Source: UBA7332 sp051648105
Lineage (GTDB): Bacteria > Bacteroidota > Bacteroidia > Bacteroidales > UBA7332
Direction: 5' to 3'
DNA length: 52,146 nt
Assembly: GCA_051648105.1 (NCBI GenBank)
Contig: JBOFEN010000031.1
Coordinates: forward strand, 1-52,146
In this document: positions 16,489 to 25,538 of the stretch, one piece after another
Numbering within the stretch: the first letter of the stretch is position 1
Layout of the letters: each line of letters opens with the position of its first letter
Notes under the pieces: model-generated
The model's database searches: none
What the model was told of the DNA's origin: nothing
The model's input: the letters and a program-made list of their open reading frames with translations, nothing else
Position numbers and translations under genes: made by a program

Positions 16489-16769
16489 ACTCTTCTCCTC
16501 CTACTTTTGGATATATATGACCATAATGCCCAAGCAGCAAGTATACTACCAATTATTGCTCCAATTGTGATTGTTAGAGCCTCTATCCCAATAGTGAATA
16601 GTCCAGATATTATCTCTTGATTACCCCCAACTTGTACCCCCAAAAGAAATAGGAGTATCCATATTAGTAACATGATACACTTGTGTATCCAAGCCATCTT
16701 ATAGTTTCTGAGTAAATGTCCGATAATGATTCCAGAGATCATTATACCAATAATAACAAACATATTCAA
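16485..16769 (-). CDS. LysO-family transporter, small N-terminal part
   Basis: A 94-residue membrane protein with three hydrophobic segments. It matches the N-terminal third of LysO (IIIGHLLRNYKMAWIHKCI and LLIWILLFLLGVQVGG). It ends with a basic tail (KSRRRR) just where the second subunit begins, with ATGA overlap. It probably forms one transporter with the 200-residue partner. Confidence 0.75.
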   Translation of the reverse strand: MNMFVIIGIMISGIIIGHLLRNYKMAWIHKCIMLLIWILLFLLGVQVGGNQEIISGLFTIGIEALTITIGAIIGSILAAWALWSYISKSRRRRV

Positions 16770-16789
16770 TAGGTTTAGTGGTGTTATGT

Positions 16790-16830
16790 ATTAAGAGGGA
16801 AGATTACGAAGAGTAACCTCCCCCCTTAAT
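16790..16830 (-). terminator. Intercistronic hairpin after susD
   Basis: ATTAAG (16790-16795) pairs with CTTAAT (16825-16830), GGG pairs with CCC, and an inner TTAC/GTAA stem closes the loop. It lies between the susD stop and the transporter genes. In PULs such a hairpin often lowers expression of the genes after susCD. Confidence 0.5.
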
Positions 16831-16841
16831 TAGTCTATCAA

Positions 16842-18362
16842 TTACAACTTATCATTTGTGTTTATCTCTGTAAGAGGAGTTGGATAGAAGCTATTTTTAT
16901 CTTGGTCAAAGGTGCGTCCTACGCTTTCAAGTGCTGTCTTTAGTTTACCCCAGCGGCGAAGATCATACCATCTCCAATTCTCAAGAGGGAACTCAAGTAT
17001 ACGCTCGTGTTCTATTTGCTTGCGGACATCTTCTTGAGATGACCCTTCCATAGGTGGCATATCACCATGCACTGCTCTTACTTCATTAATAAGTGGAATA
17101 GCTAGGGCTGATTGTCCTTGTTCATTGAGAACTTCAGCCTTCATGAGTAGTACATTGGAGTAGCGCATTAGTGGAATGTTGATAGCACAGTTGCTGGTTA
17201 CTAGTCCAACGTAGTCTGTTGGCATGAATTTTCTAAAGGCTGGACGGTTGTAGGCTACACCATCTGTATTGAACCAATAGTCATAATTCTGACCATATAC
17301 TTTTCCCGTACCGTCATTGTAGTACTCGCACTGGTGGAAAATAGTCTCGTAGTAACGAGAGTCATATCTGCCAGTTGTGGCTGTTTGCCCCTCTGATTCG
17401 TACTCATTTACAAGCATCTTACTTGGAAGTATCTCATCCCACCCTCTTAATTCACCAACACCAATCCAACGGTGGAGTTGTGACCGATAGTTAGCACCAT
17501 TAGCAGTACTCATTGATGTTTGGAGTTCGAAGATTGACTCTTTGGAGTTTTTATTACTTCCATCGAACATAGAAGAGTAGTTTTTTACTAGCTCATATCC
17601 TTGAACGTTATTAAGAGCATTAAGAGCCTCAGATAGATATTCACTCTTTTTACTATTCTCTTCGTAGGCTCTAGTTAGGTTTACGAATCCTAGATAGGCA
17701 TAAGCAGCACCACGAGTAGCACGTCCAAGGTCATCTGCTCCATAAGAAATAGGCAGAGAGGTAGCTCTCTTTAGATCCTCTGTAATAAAATTCCAGGCCT
17801 CTTCTCTAGTAGATAGAGCCTTGCTAAGGTCAGCTTGATTGGTTATATATTTGTCACGAACGATTATCTTCTCCCAGTTTAGAAGAAGTTTTAGATGGTA
17901 GTATGCACGAAGAAAGTAGGCCTCGTTAACAATCTGCTCCTTTATGTTACTATCAATTTTATCAGCAGGAATGTTTTGAACCTTCTCAATAACTTGATTA
18001 GAGTAGCTTATTCCCCGATAGTTACTTTGCCAGTAGCTGCTGAATTGTGAGTTGCCATTCGTGTATGTTAGATTAAAGAGTTCAACCCAGTTGGGGTAAT
18101 TATTGGCATCATTACCCATCTCTATAATATCTTCTCTGTAGGCTTCCACAGGCCACTTAACTTCAGCAAATTCCCAAGTGTCAATATAGTGTTCTAATTG
18201 TGAGTATGCTGCAGCGACACCAGCTTGTGCATCACTCTCGTTTCTCCAGAAACTACCCGATGTTAGTTGGTCTGGAGACTCTACTGTTAGGAAGTCATTG
18301 CATGATGTCGTTGTAAGTAACGAGGCTATGCATAGTGAAAATATGGTGATTTGTTTTTTCAT
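16842..18362 (-). CDS. SusD/RagB-family outer-membrane glycan-binding lipoprotein
   Basis: 506 residues. The signal peptide ends at a lipoprotein Cys (TTTSCNDFLTV, Cys21). SusD N-terminal domain with TPR-like helices: YFLRAYYHLKLLLNWEKI and RGAAYAYLGFVNLTRAYEE. The C-terminal RagB segment has ERILEFPLENWRWYDLRRWGKL. It binds glycan and acts as a lid on the SusC channel. It follows susC by 19 bp. Length is normal. Confidence 0.94.
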   Translation of the reverse strand: MKKQITIFSLCIASLLTTTSCNDFLTVESPDQLTSGSFWRNESDAQAGVAAAYSQLEHYIDTWEFAEVKWPVEAYREDIIEMGNDANNYPNWVELFNLTYTNGNSQFSSYWQSNYRGISYSNQVIEKVQNIPADKIDSNIKEQIVNEAYFLRAYYHLKLLLNWEKIIVRDKYITNQADLSKALSTREEAWNFITEDLKRATSLPISYGADDLGRATRGAAYAYLGFVNLTRAYEENSKKSEYLSEALNALNNVQGYELVKNYSSMFDGSNKNSKESIFELQTSMSTANGANYRSQLHRWIGVGELRGWDEILPSKMLVNEYESEGQTATTGRYDSRYYETIFHQCEYYNDGTGKVYGQNYDYWFNTDGVAYNRPAFRKFMPTDYVGLVTSNCAINIPLMRYSNVLLMKAEVLNEQGQSALAIPLINEVRAVHGDMPPMEGSSQEDVRKQIEHERILEFPLENWRWYDLRRWGKLKTALESVGRTFDQDKNSFYPTPLTEINTNDKL

Positions 18363-18381
18363 TTTCGTATGGTATTATTAG

Positions 18382-21300
18382 TTAGAAGGTAAGCTGAGCA
18401 CCAATAGTGAATGAGCGAGAGAATGGATATATTAGTTTATCAACCCCAGTATTTAGTACATTAGCTCTTGAGAACTCAGGGTCGATCCCATCATAACCTG
18501 TTATAGTTAGAAGGTTCTCACCACTCACATAGAAGCGAAGTCGTTCTATATGTATCTGTGAAAGAAGGGACTTTGGTAAGCTGTACCCTAACTGTAACTG
18601 ACGAAGTCTAACGAAATTACCACTCTCAAGGAATCTGTCAGACTCCTTCATGTTGCCATTCGGGTCGTTATAGATCGCTCGTGGAACTGAAGAGCTTTTA
18701 TTCTCAGGAGTCCAAGCCGATAGAGATGACTTGAGAAAGTTAGATGATGAGTTCATTCCTTCATAAAAGTACTTATTACCATTGTATAGTTTATTGCCCC
18801 ATCCACTACCAATGACCATTGAGAAGTCTATACCTTTGAAGCTAGCAGAGAAGTTAATGTTTGCCTCTAGTTTAGGTATACCAGACCCACAATAAACTTT
18901 GTCGTCATCGTTAATAATACCGTCACCATTAACATCCACAAATTTTATATCACCAGCATCTGCAAATGGCTGAAGTTCCTTACCATCTTTACTTTTGTGA
19001 TTGCGAGCCTCTTCATTGCTTTGGAATATACCATCAGTTTTATATAGATAGAAAGCACCTATAGGTTTCCCAACTTTAGTCTGAGTGGGGAAGTGTTCAG
19101 TACCATATTTTAGTCCTTCGCCATAAAGTACCTGATGTGAATCAGAGAGTTCGACAACTTTATTCTTTGTTGTGGTAAGATTGAACCCTACGTTGTAGTC
19201 AAAGGCTCCTTTGCGATTGCCGTAGTTGATCTCGAATTCAATTCCACTGTTGCGTATCTTACCAACATTAAGAATTGGGTTGATAATACCCGCTGAAGGA
19301 GGAAGAACCTTTGTGATTAGAAGGTCTTCGGTTTGATTGTGATAGTAGTTGAATGCCCCAACAAGTTTGTTGTTAAAGAGTGCGAAGTCAAGACCTACGT
19401 TTTTTGTGTCTGTGGTTTCCCATTTAAGTGATCTATTCTCTAATCCACGAGCTATACTGCCTACCCATGCATTATCTCCATTGCCTTTTACGTAGCCTTG
19501 ATACTTATTATTGTAGGTGCTAATAAGAGCCTGAAAGTCATAGTAGCCAAGAGCATTCTCATTACCTAGTCGCCCCCAACTAGCACGTAGTTTAAGGTTG
19601 CTTACTAAAGCCTCTTTAGGGAAGAACTCTTCTTCGCTTATTCTCCAAGCTACAGCTACAGAAGGGAAGCTACCCCAACGATTGTCAGCGCCAAACTTAG
19701 ATGAACCATCGTATCTCAATGTGGCTTGTACCAGGTATCTGTTATCATAGTTGTAGTTAAAACGCCCGAAGAATGATGCTCGGTTGTATTGCCACTTGCT
19801 ACCATCACCCTCAAATGTGCCACCAACACCAGCACCAATTGTAGGGAAGCTTGGGTCTAAGAATCCACCAGGGAGTTGACTTGTAACTAATTTTCCATCT
19901 TCAACTTTATAAACAACTGTTTTTCCCTCAACGGCAACAGAGTTCCATGTGTAGCTACGAGTATTTATGGAGCTACCAGCAACAGCATTTACTCTGTGTT
20001 TGCCAAAATCTTTGTTGAAATTAAGCACATTGTCTATAACATTGTCCTCCCAATAAGAGGATGTCTCGCTGTGATATGTGAATTCTCGTGGAGACTTATC
20101 GTCAGCTACATATGGAGGTGTGTGGTATGTCTGTCTACCGTGTGATCCTCTATAAGCATAGCTAGTTCTAAAGTTTAGGTAATCAGTGAAGTTCATAGTA
20201 ATGGATACGTTACCCATTGTGTGGTATCTCTTATTTGTAGACTTTTCATAATGGTGGTCAGCCATTGAGTTGCGATTTGAGGGTAGTCCATCAAAGTTTG
20301 AGAGGCCAAATCCATACTCTTGTGATTCGTCATATATAGGAACTAGAGGAGATATCATATACATCTCTTTTAGTTGATACTCAGGTTGCTTGCTATCTGT
20401 GTATCTAAATGATAGGTTGGCATCTATATCGAAAATATATTTGCTAGCTCGAACTTTCATTCTAGCATTGTCTTGAATGAAGTTGTTTCCAAGGAATATA
20501 CCCTGCTCATCTGAGTGGTTGTATGAGATAGAATATTGTGCATTATCACCACCTCCCCTTATGCTAAACATATAGTTTTGTGATACCCCAGAGCGAGTCA
20601 TAGCATCTTGCCAATCACTATCTATCCCTGTGTCTTTGGTTACATAAGCAGGTAGAGAGATTAATCTATCTCTCCAAACTCCAGTACCATTAGGGTCATA
20701 TTGCGTTTGGTGGTTAGCTACGTGGCCATTCCAATTCTCATACATCTGTTGGTGTACCTGCTTATACTCGTCAGCATTAAGCATCTCCATCTTCTTAGCT
20801 ATTTTAGTTAGGCTTAGGTATGTACTAAAATCAATTTTTGTATCTCCCTTTTTACCATTTTTTGTTGTGATGATGATAACACCATTGGCTGCAACAGAAC
20901 CATATATTGCAGCAGCAGCACCATCTTTTAGTACCTCCATAGATTGTATATCTTGGGGGTTTACACTCTCAATGTCACCAGGGAATCCATCAATGATATA
21001 AAGAGGTTGGTTATCTCCAAAACTCTTTACACCACGTATCTTAACCTGTACCCCAGCACCAGCATTTCCTCCAGCCTTGAGGATATTTACCCCTGCGATT
21101 TGTCCTTGAAGAGCTTCCGCAGGGTTTGTAGTAGTTCTTTTTGATAAATCCTCAACATCAACAGAGGATATTGCTCCTGTCATATCGCTCTTTCTGAGGG
21201 TACCGTATCCCACTACAACTACTTCATCAATAAGTTCGCTGTTCTCCTTTAGTTGAATCTTGATAGATTTTTTACCTTGTAGCTCTATCTCTTGTGAGCT

Positions 21301-21549
21301 ATATCCAACATAGGATACAATAAGTGTAGCATTTGGGGATAGTGACAGAGTGAAGTTTCCATCATAGTCTGTTATGCTACCATTTGTGGTTCCCTTTTCA
21401 AGAATAGTAGCACCAATAACTGGCTCACCCATTGGGTCGACTACACTGCCTATCACTTGGATAGTTTGTGCCCATAATGTAATAGGCATGATAAAGAGCA
21501 GTGCAATAGAAAGAAGCATGCTCTTTAAGTTTTCTCTTTGGTTGTTCAT
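18382..21549 (-). CDS. SusC/RagA-family TonB-dependent outer-membrane transporter
   Basis: 1055 residues. Signal peptide (cleavage after LWAQ, about residue 28), then a CarboxypepD_reg-like domain (about 32-110), a TonB-box-like DEVVVVGYGTLRKSDMTG, a plug domain with LYIIDGFPGD and SMEVLKDGAAAAIYG (about 115-235), and a 22-strand barrel ending in SFTIGAQLTF. It imports oligosaccharides bound by its SusD partner. TAGGTTTG on the minus strand (21600-21593) could be the -7 box 44 bp upstream of the ATG. The region before that is clear of other genes for 150 bp. Confidence 0.95.
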   Translation of the reverse strand: MNNQRENLKSMLLSIALLFIMPITLWAQTIQVIGSVVDPMGEPVIGATILEKGTTNGSITDYDGNFTLSLSPNATLIVSYVGYSSQEIELQGKKSIKIQLKENSELIDEVVVVGYGTLRKSDMTGAISSVDVEDLSKRTTTNPAEALQGQIAGVNILKAGGNAGAGVQVKIRGVKSFGDNQPLYIIDGFPGDIESVNPQDIQSMEVLKDGAAAAIYGSVAANGVIIITTKNGKKGDTKIDFSTYLSLTKIAKKMEMLNADEYKQVHQQMYENWNGHVANHQTQYDPNGTGVWRDRLISLPAYVTKDTGIDSDWQDAMTRSGVSQNYMFSIRGGGDNAQYSISYNHSDEQGIFLGNNFIQDNARMKVRASKYIFDIDANLSFRYTDSKQPEYQLKEMYMISPLVPIYDESQEYGFGLSNFDGLPSNRNSMADHHYEKSTNKRYHTMGNVSITMNFTDYLNFRTSYAYRGSHGRQTYHTPPYVADDKSPREFTYHSETSSYWEDNVIDNVLNFNKDFGKHRVNAVAGSSINTRSYTWNSVAVEGKTVVYKVEDGKLVTSQLPGGFLDPSFPTIGAGVGGTFEGDGSKWQYNRASFFGRFNYNYDNRYLVQATLRYDGSSKFGADNRWGSFPSVAVAWRISEEEFFPKEALVSNLKLRASWGRLGNENALGYYDFQALISTYNNKYQGYVKGNGDNAWVGSIARGLENRSLKWETTDTKNVGLDFALFNNKLVGAFNYYHNQTEDLLITKVLPPSAGIINPILNVGKIRNSGIEFEINYGNRKGAFDYNVGFNLTTTKNKVVELSDSHQVLYGEGLKYGTEHFPTQTKVGKPIGAFYLYKTDGIFQSNEEARNHKSKDGKELQPFADAGDIKFVDVNGDGIINDDDKVYCGSGIPKLEANINFSASFKGIDFSMVIGSGWGNKLYNGNKYFYEGMNSSSNFLKSSLSAWTPENKSSSVPRAIYNDPNGNMKESDRFLESGNFVRLRQLQLGYSLPKSLLSQIHIERLRFYVSGENLLTITGYDGIDPEFSRANVLNTGVDKLIYPFSRSFTIGAQLTF

Positions 21550-21592
21550 TAGATTTGATTTAAAAGGTTCTTTTCTTTAGCTTTACCTGTGG

Positions 21593-21600
21593 CAAACCTA
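21593..21600 (-). promoter_or_regulatory. Candidate -7 box of the susC operon
   Basis: TAGGTTTG on minus is a perfect TAnnTTTG. No TTTG at the proper -33 distance was found, as expected if the operon depends on an activator such as the SusR-like regulator encoded next door. Confidence 0.35.
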
Positions 21601-21746
21601 ATTGGATAAGAGCCTATAACCTAATTATAATGTGCTACAAAGAGACTACAATCCTACTTTTATCTTATTTATTTTACCTACAGTCGCATTTGTAAGTTAC
21701 AGGTTTATAATGCCTTATGTTTTATGTGGTATCTACAATCCACTTT

Positions 21747-23372
21747 TTATATGTTTTGTAGGTACTTACAAAGATCCTCCTCAGTAGGAATCTCAAGAGC
21801 CTTTCTCAACCTATAACGATTCATATTAATACTCTTAGGAGTAGTTCCAGTGATTATAGCAATATCCTTACTTGAGAGATTTACTCTTAAGAAAGTTGCT
21901 AGAGTTTTCTCTCCTTGTGTGAGGTTCTGATGCTTGTGTGTAAGTCGTTTTAGAAACTCTTGGTTCTTCTCCTCTATGTTAAGCAAGAAAGTCTTATTAC
22001 TCTTTTCACAGTTTTGATGTTGAGTTATGAATGAGTTAACCTTTTTGAGATGAGGCACCACTTGCGAAGAGTCCATTTTGTACCCCTCCTTTATCTGTTC
22101 ACGTATTTTATCCAATACCTCATTTCTACTCTGAAGAAAAATTGCAAAGCTTGTAGCCTCTTGTCGGCTATTCTCCAGTGCAACTTGTGTTGATTGCAGC
22201 TCAATGCTCTGTTGTTCAACCTTTAATTCAGCCAACTTTCTCTCAGTCTGCTCCAAATCATATCTCGCACTAATAAGTTCAAGGTTCTTCTTGCGTTTGT
22301 TCCATCTTGAAATAAACAAAATGACAAAAGTTATGAGAATAAATAAAACGATAAGTATATATATGTTTCGGCGGAGAAGTTCAATCTTATATCCCTGTTC
22401 TCTGAGTTCAGCCTCTTGTCTCTCCTTCAGTTGTTTCTTGTGTAATATATCCTGCTCTATTGTACGAAGTTTGTGACTGCTCTGCAACTCCTTGTTTAGA
22501 ACATGTAGTTTTAATAGGTACTTATATGCCTTATCATAACTCCCCATTGCGTGATATAGCCAAGAGGAGTACTCGTAGTTATCACATATAAGCTCTTTTG
22601 CTCCCACTTTGTACGCAATATTGTATGCCTCCTTTAGTGCCATCTCAGCTAGTTTAAACTCCTTTGCATAGAAGTAAAGTCTTCCAAGATTATTATAATT
22701 CTCACCTAAAGACCATTTAGAATCAAGATTCTTATTGATCACAATGGCCTCCTTTATATACTCTATCTGTTCGGGCAAATTACCTTCATAAAGACAAAGG
22801 TTATTTAGGTTGGCTGCAACTCTTTTGATACTCCTCTTATCTCGGTTAATTGCTAGTGACTGTTTTAGGAATTGTTCTGCTATTGAGAACTCCTCTAGGT
22901 AGCAGTGTATAATACCGCGGTCGTTATAACACATAGCTAATGAGAGAGAATCACTTTCACTTTTAAATATAGAGGCTGCTCTATCATTAAATTCTATGGC
23001 TTTTCTAAAGTCAGATAAACTGCAATATAGCATACCTATCATAGAGTATATTCTACCAGCAAGTATCTTGTTACTAGGTGTGACAAAATCCAAAGCATCA
23101 TATAGATAATTTATACTTGTGTCGAAGTTACCTAGAAGTTTTTCAGACTGACTTAGACTATATAGTGCCTCAGCCCTCAAATCGCATTTCTCATTTTCAC
23201 AAGTCATATCAATAACCTTTTGAGCATAGAATATAGCCATCTTGGGAGCACTATATTGAACCTTGAATGATTTCTCTAGCCATTTCTCAATCTCACTACT
23301 TTTGTTTGTAGGGTATAGATTGAGAGGTAACATGGTTATTGCTAATAGAAGGAGTGGGTAGATTGTTTTCAT
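21747..23372 (-). CDS. SusR-like PUL regulator (TPR, membrane helix, C-terminal HTH)
   Basis: 541 residues. Signal or anchor segment (1-20), then periplasmic TPR repeats over about 60-300 (for example NNLGRLYFYAKEFKLAEMAL), one transmembrane helix at 336-355, a cytoplasmic coiled coil at 365-405, and a LuxR-like HTH at 480-541 (LSSKDIAIITGTTPKSINMN). This layout is that of SusR-type regulators, which sense a glycan fragment in the periplasm and activate the adjacent susCD genes. It lies 197 bp upstream of susC on the same strand. Two perfect minus-strand -7 boxes occur upstream (23421-23414 and 23431-23424). Confidence 0.85.
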   Translation of the reverse strand: MKTIYPLLLLAITMLPLNLYPTNKSSEIEKWLEKSFKVQYSAPKMAIFYAQKVIDMTCENEKCDLRAEALYSLSQSEKLLGNFDTSINYLYDALDFVTPSNKILAGRIYSMIGMLYCSLSDFRKAIEFNDRAASIFKSESDSLSLAMCYNDRGIIHCYLEEFSIAEQFLKQSLAINRDKRSIKRVAANLNNLCLYEGNLPEQIEYIKEAIVINKNLDSKWSLGENYNNLGRLYFYAKEFKLAEMALKEAYNIAYKVGAKELICDNYEYSSWLYHAMGSYDKAYKYLLKLHVLNKELQSSHKLRTIEQDILHKKQLKERQEAELREQGYKIELLRRNIYILIVLFILITFVILFISRWNKRKKNLELISARYDLEQTERKLAELKVEQQSIELQSTQVALENSRQEATSFAIFLQSRNEVLDKIREQIKEGYKMDSSQVVPHLKKVNSFITQHQNCEKSNKTFLLNIEEKNQEFLKRLTHKHQNLTQGEKTLATFLRVNLSSKDIAIITGTTPKSINMNRYRLRKALEIPTEEDLCKYLQNI

Positions 23373-23413
23373 TAGGTATTAAAATCTGTTTTTACAAAAA
23401 TAGGCAAAAAATA

Positions 23414-23431
23414 CAAATATACACAAATGTA
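23414..23431 (-). promoter_or_regulatory. Tandem candidate -7 boxes of the SusR-like gene
   Basis: TATATTTG (23421-23414) and TACATTTG (23431-23424) on minus both fit TAnnTTTG, about 45-60 bp before the start codon. No clear -33 TTTG was found. Confidence 0.4.
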
Positions 23432-23753
23432 AATAGTTCTCTTTTATTTTGGATTGAACAAGTTATAATAGCAATTATTGCTGTAAGCTATAAACTTAAA
23501 AGCAAAATATTGGCTCCCGAATTGTCGATTGATGATATTTATTTAAAAATAATCCACCTTTAGTCGAATAAAGTTATTTGAGGTGGTGGTAGCCATTGTT
23601 TAGATATTATTGCTAGATCCATTGCAATATACTCTTAATCAGCAAATATAAAACCGACAGTTTTCTGGCAAAGTAAAAGAGACATTCCTACTATAGGTAG
23701 ATCCTGGGCTTTCATTAGAGACTATTCAAGTCTAGGCTCTTCGAATTGTAAGA

Positions 23754-24307
23754 CTTTGTAAAATCTATTCAATACCCTCCGATGCAAAACTCTGTGAGTT
23801 TTGCATCACTCTTTTACTGTCGCTAGAAGCGAGTTTTAACAGTCTGGTTGTCTCTCTTTTACATTGTTATCACTAAATAATGGAATAGTTCTCTGCAAAC
23901 TTATATTTATCTCTTAATAGTGAATCGAACATTAATATAAATTTATAGGTTGCAATAGAATTGTATTGCAACCTATTGCAACCGTCTATTGCAACCCCTA
24001 AAGATCTGATTGTAAGAGAGTGTTGCAATAGTGGCAATAGAAATCACCAAAACTAAGACTCTGTGAGGTGATTTGACTGTTTTATTAATAGTGATTTGTT
24101 AAATTGAGGATGCTTGTTAAATTCCGATCAACTACGATATTTACTCACTGCCTAATGGTGATTTAGCCTAAGGCTTTTGGGTGGTTAGGCTGAGGATAAC
24201 AACTAGTTAGGCAGTGCCTAATTTTGCACTGAGTTAGGGGTGAAAAGTCAAAGAGTTGTGGGTGCAAACACACAGGGTCTAACCCCTAAAGTGATTGACT
24301 TTTTTGG
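23754..24307 (+). repeat. Word-array intergenic element, copy B
   Basis: ACTCTGTGAG boxes at 23789-23798 and 24058-24067, 269 bp apart. The six-site array of TTGCAATAG has the pattern + - - - + + at 23950, 23963 (one mismatch), 23973, 23986, 24023 and 24032 (one mismatch). The seventh-site position (23817) holds CTGTCGCTA, two changes from the copy A word read in reverse. The right half (24145-24307) carries inverted GCCTAA/TTAGGC words: near 24150, 24167, 24185, 24206, 24215 and 24232. It lies between the PUL regulator and the sulfonation operon. No ORF is present. Confidence 0.85.
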
Positions 24308-24488
24308 GATGATAATTCATAATACTGCTGTCTAGTAAAAGTCTTTTGATGAGTGAAAAAAGGTTGAATCTTCAATTTGATTCAACCATTTTGGTTTACT
24401 TTACGGTTTTAGAGTTCAAATAACTCAACCATGAGCAATCGCTGATTAGGAACGGGTCTTTGCGCTTTAAAGTTTTTAACGGACAGCT
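24308..24488. other. Gene-free stretch with a small hairpin
   Basis: GGTTGAATC (24362-24370) pairs with GATTCAACC (24379-24387), followed by a T-rich run. The 19-mer at 24326-24344 (TGCTGTCTAGTAAAAGTCT) recurs at 7639-7657 with two changes. Nothing else was recognised. Confidence 0.4.
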
Positions 24489-24547
24489 ATATACAGCAAT
24501 AAGGGTAAAACAGGAGGTTGCCCTGTTTTACCCTTATTGCTGTATAT
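24489..24547. terminator. Strong terminator hairpin of the sulfonation operon
   Basis: A 26-bp perfect stem (24489-24514 with 24522-24547) and a 7-base loop, about 30 bp beyond the stop of the PCMD gene on the minus strand. Confidence 0.75.
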
Positions 24548-24576
24548 CTAATAGTTAACTTCAGTAAGGTAATATA

Positions 24577-25530
24577 CTACTCAACAATCTTAACATTGTC
24601 TATCCATAGTACGTCACCAATGGCACCTACGTATGCACCACCATATCCTGCTGAGAATCGGATGATCATATGAGTAGGCTCTTCCGATTCACTTCCCCAT
24701 CCTATCTCTAGGACTCTTTTAGGCTCACCTTTGCTGTTTATACCAAAAAGTATGGAGTCATCCTTGTATAGTCCTTTATAAGATTCGTAGTTTGCATTAT
24801 TAGTAATATCACCGTATTCAACTGGTAGTTCGAAGTTGTTAACCCAATTATCAGTAGATTCGGTAATACGAGTCCAACCAGTACCTACACGTTTAGCATA
24901 GATATTCCCGTTGGCATCCTCCCATCTCTTTTGAAGAATAACAGAGATATCAGCAGCATTCTTTCCTGGTAGATCAGATTTGGAGAAGCCTGTAGACTTT
25001 ATTCTCTTTCCTCCAGTTTTGGCTTTATAGTCCAAGCGAATAGATTTAATACGCTTTGTATATGGTATCCCTTGCATTAATTTCTGCATTGGGTCTTTAC
25101 TATCTCTTACAGGCTCTATTATTTTTCCTGTGAAGATAGTCCCCGTAGCCAACACCTTGAGGTTTATTAATCCAAGTACTACAACCTCTTCTAGTCTTGT
25201 CTCTAATCTAGCACAGTAGCCATCACCTCTCTTTTCAGGAAAGACAGTGCTGCTGCCTTTAACTATACCAGAAACCTTTGCATATACGCTGGATGTCTCC
25301 CATGGAGAGTCCCCCGGAACTCTAGCTATAGCCCCTTTGATAGTGTCACTCTTACCTATCTCGTATAGAGTCCTATTTGTACCACCGATAATTCCGCTCT
25401 CTTTAAACTCTCTAACGACCCAACTATTCATATTTGAGTATGGAAGTTGAACCACCTTTTGAGCATAAATAGATGAGGTGAGCAATAAAGCTGATGCTGC
25501 AATAGTAGCACTCTTAATCATCCTACACAT
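24577..25530 (-). CDS. PCMD-domain exported protein
   Basis: About 317 residues from the ATG at 25530. A longer form from 25563 would overlap the sulfotransferase gene by 25 bases. Signal peptide (SATIAASALLLTSSIYAQ). The body matches the PCMD (putative carbohydrate metabolism) domain: GDGYCARLET, TGTIFTGKI, a long beta-sandwich, and the end VGAIGDVLWIDNVKIVE. Domain function is unknown; the fold resembles carbohydrate-binding modules. It is the last gene of the PAPS/sulfotransferase operon, which suggests an exported partner that binds the sulfonated product or its acceptor. That link is inferred from position only. Confidence 0.72.
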   Translation of the reverse strand: MCRMIKSATIAASALLLTSSIYAQKVVQLPYSNMNSWVVREFKESGIIGGTNRTLYEIGKSDTIKGAIARVPGDSPWETSSVYAKVSGIVKGSSTVFPEKRGDGYCARLETRLEEVVVLGLINLKVLATGTIFTGKIIEPVRDSKDPMQKLMQGIPYTKRIKSIRLDYKAKTGGKRIKSTGFSKSDLPGKNAADISVILQKRWEDANGNIYAKRVGTGWTRITESTDNWVNNFELPVEYGDITNNANYESYKGLYKDDSILFGINSKGEPKRVLEIGWGSESEEPTHMIIRFSAGYGGAYVGAIGDVLWIDNVKIVE

Positions 25531-25538
25531 AATGGAAA

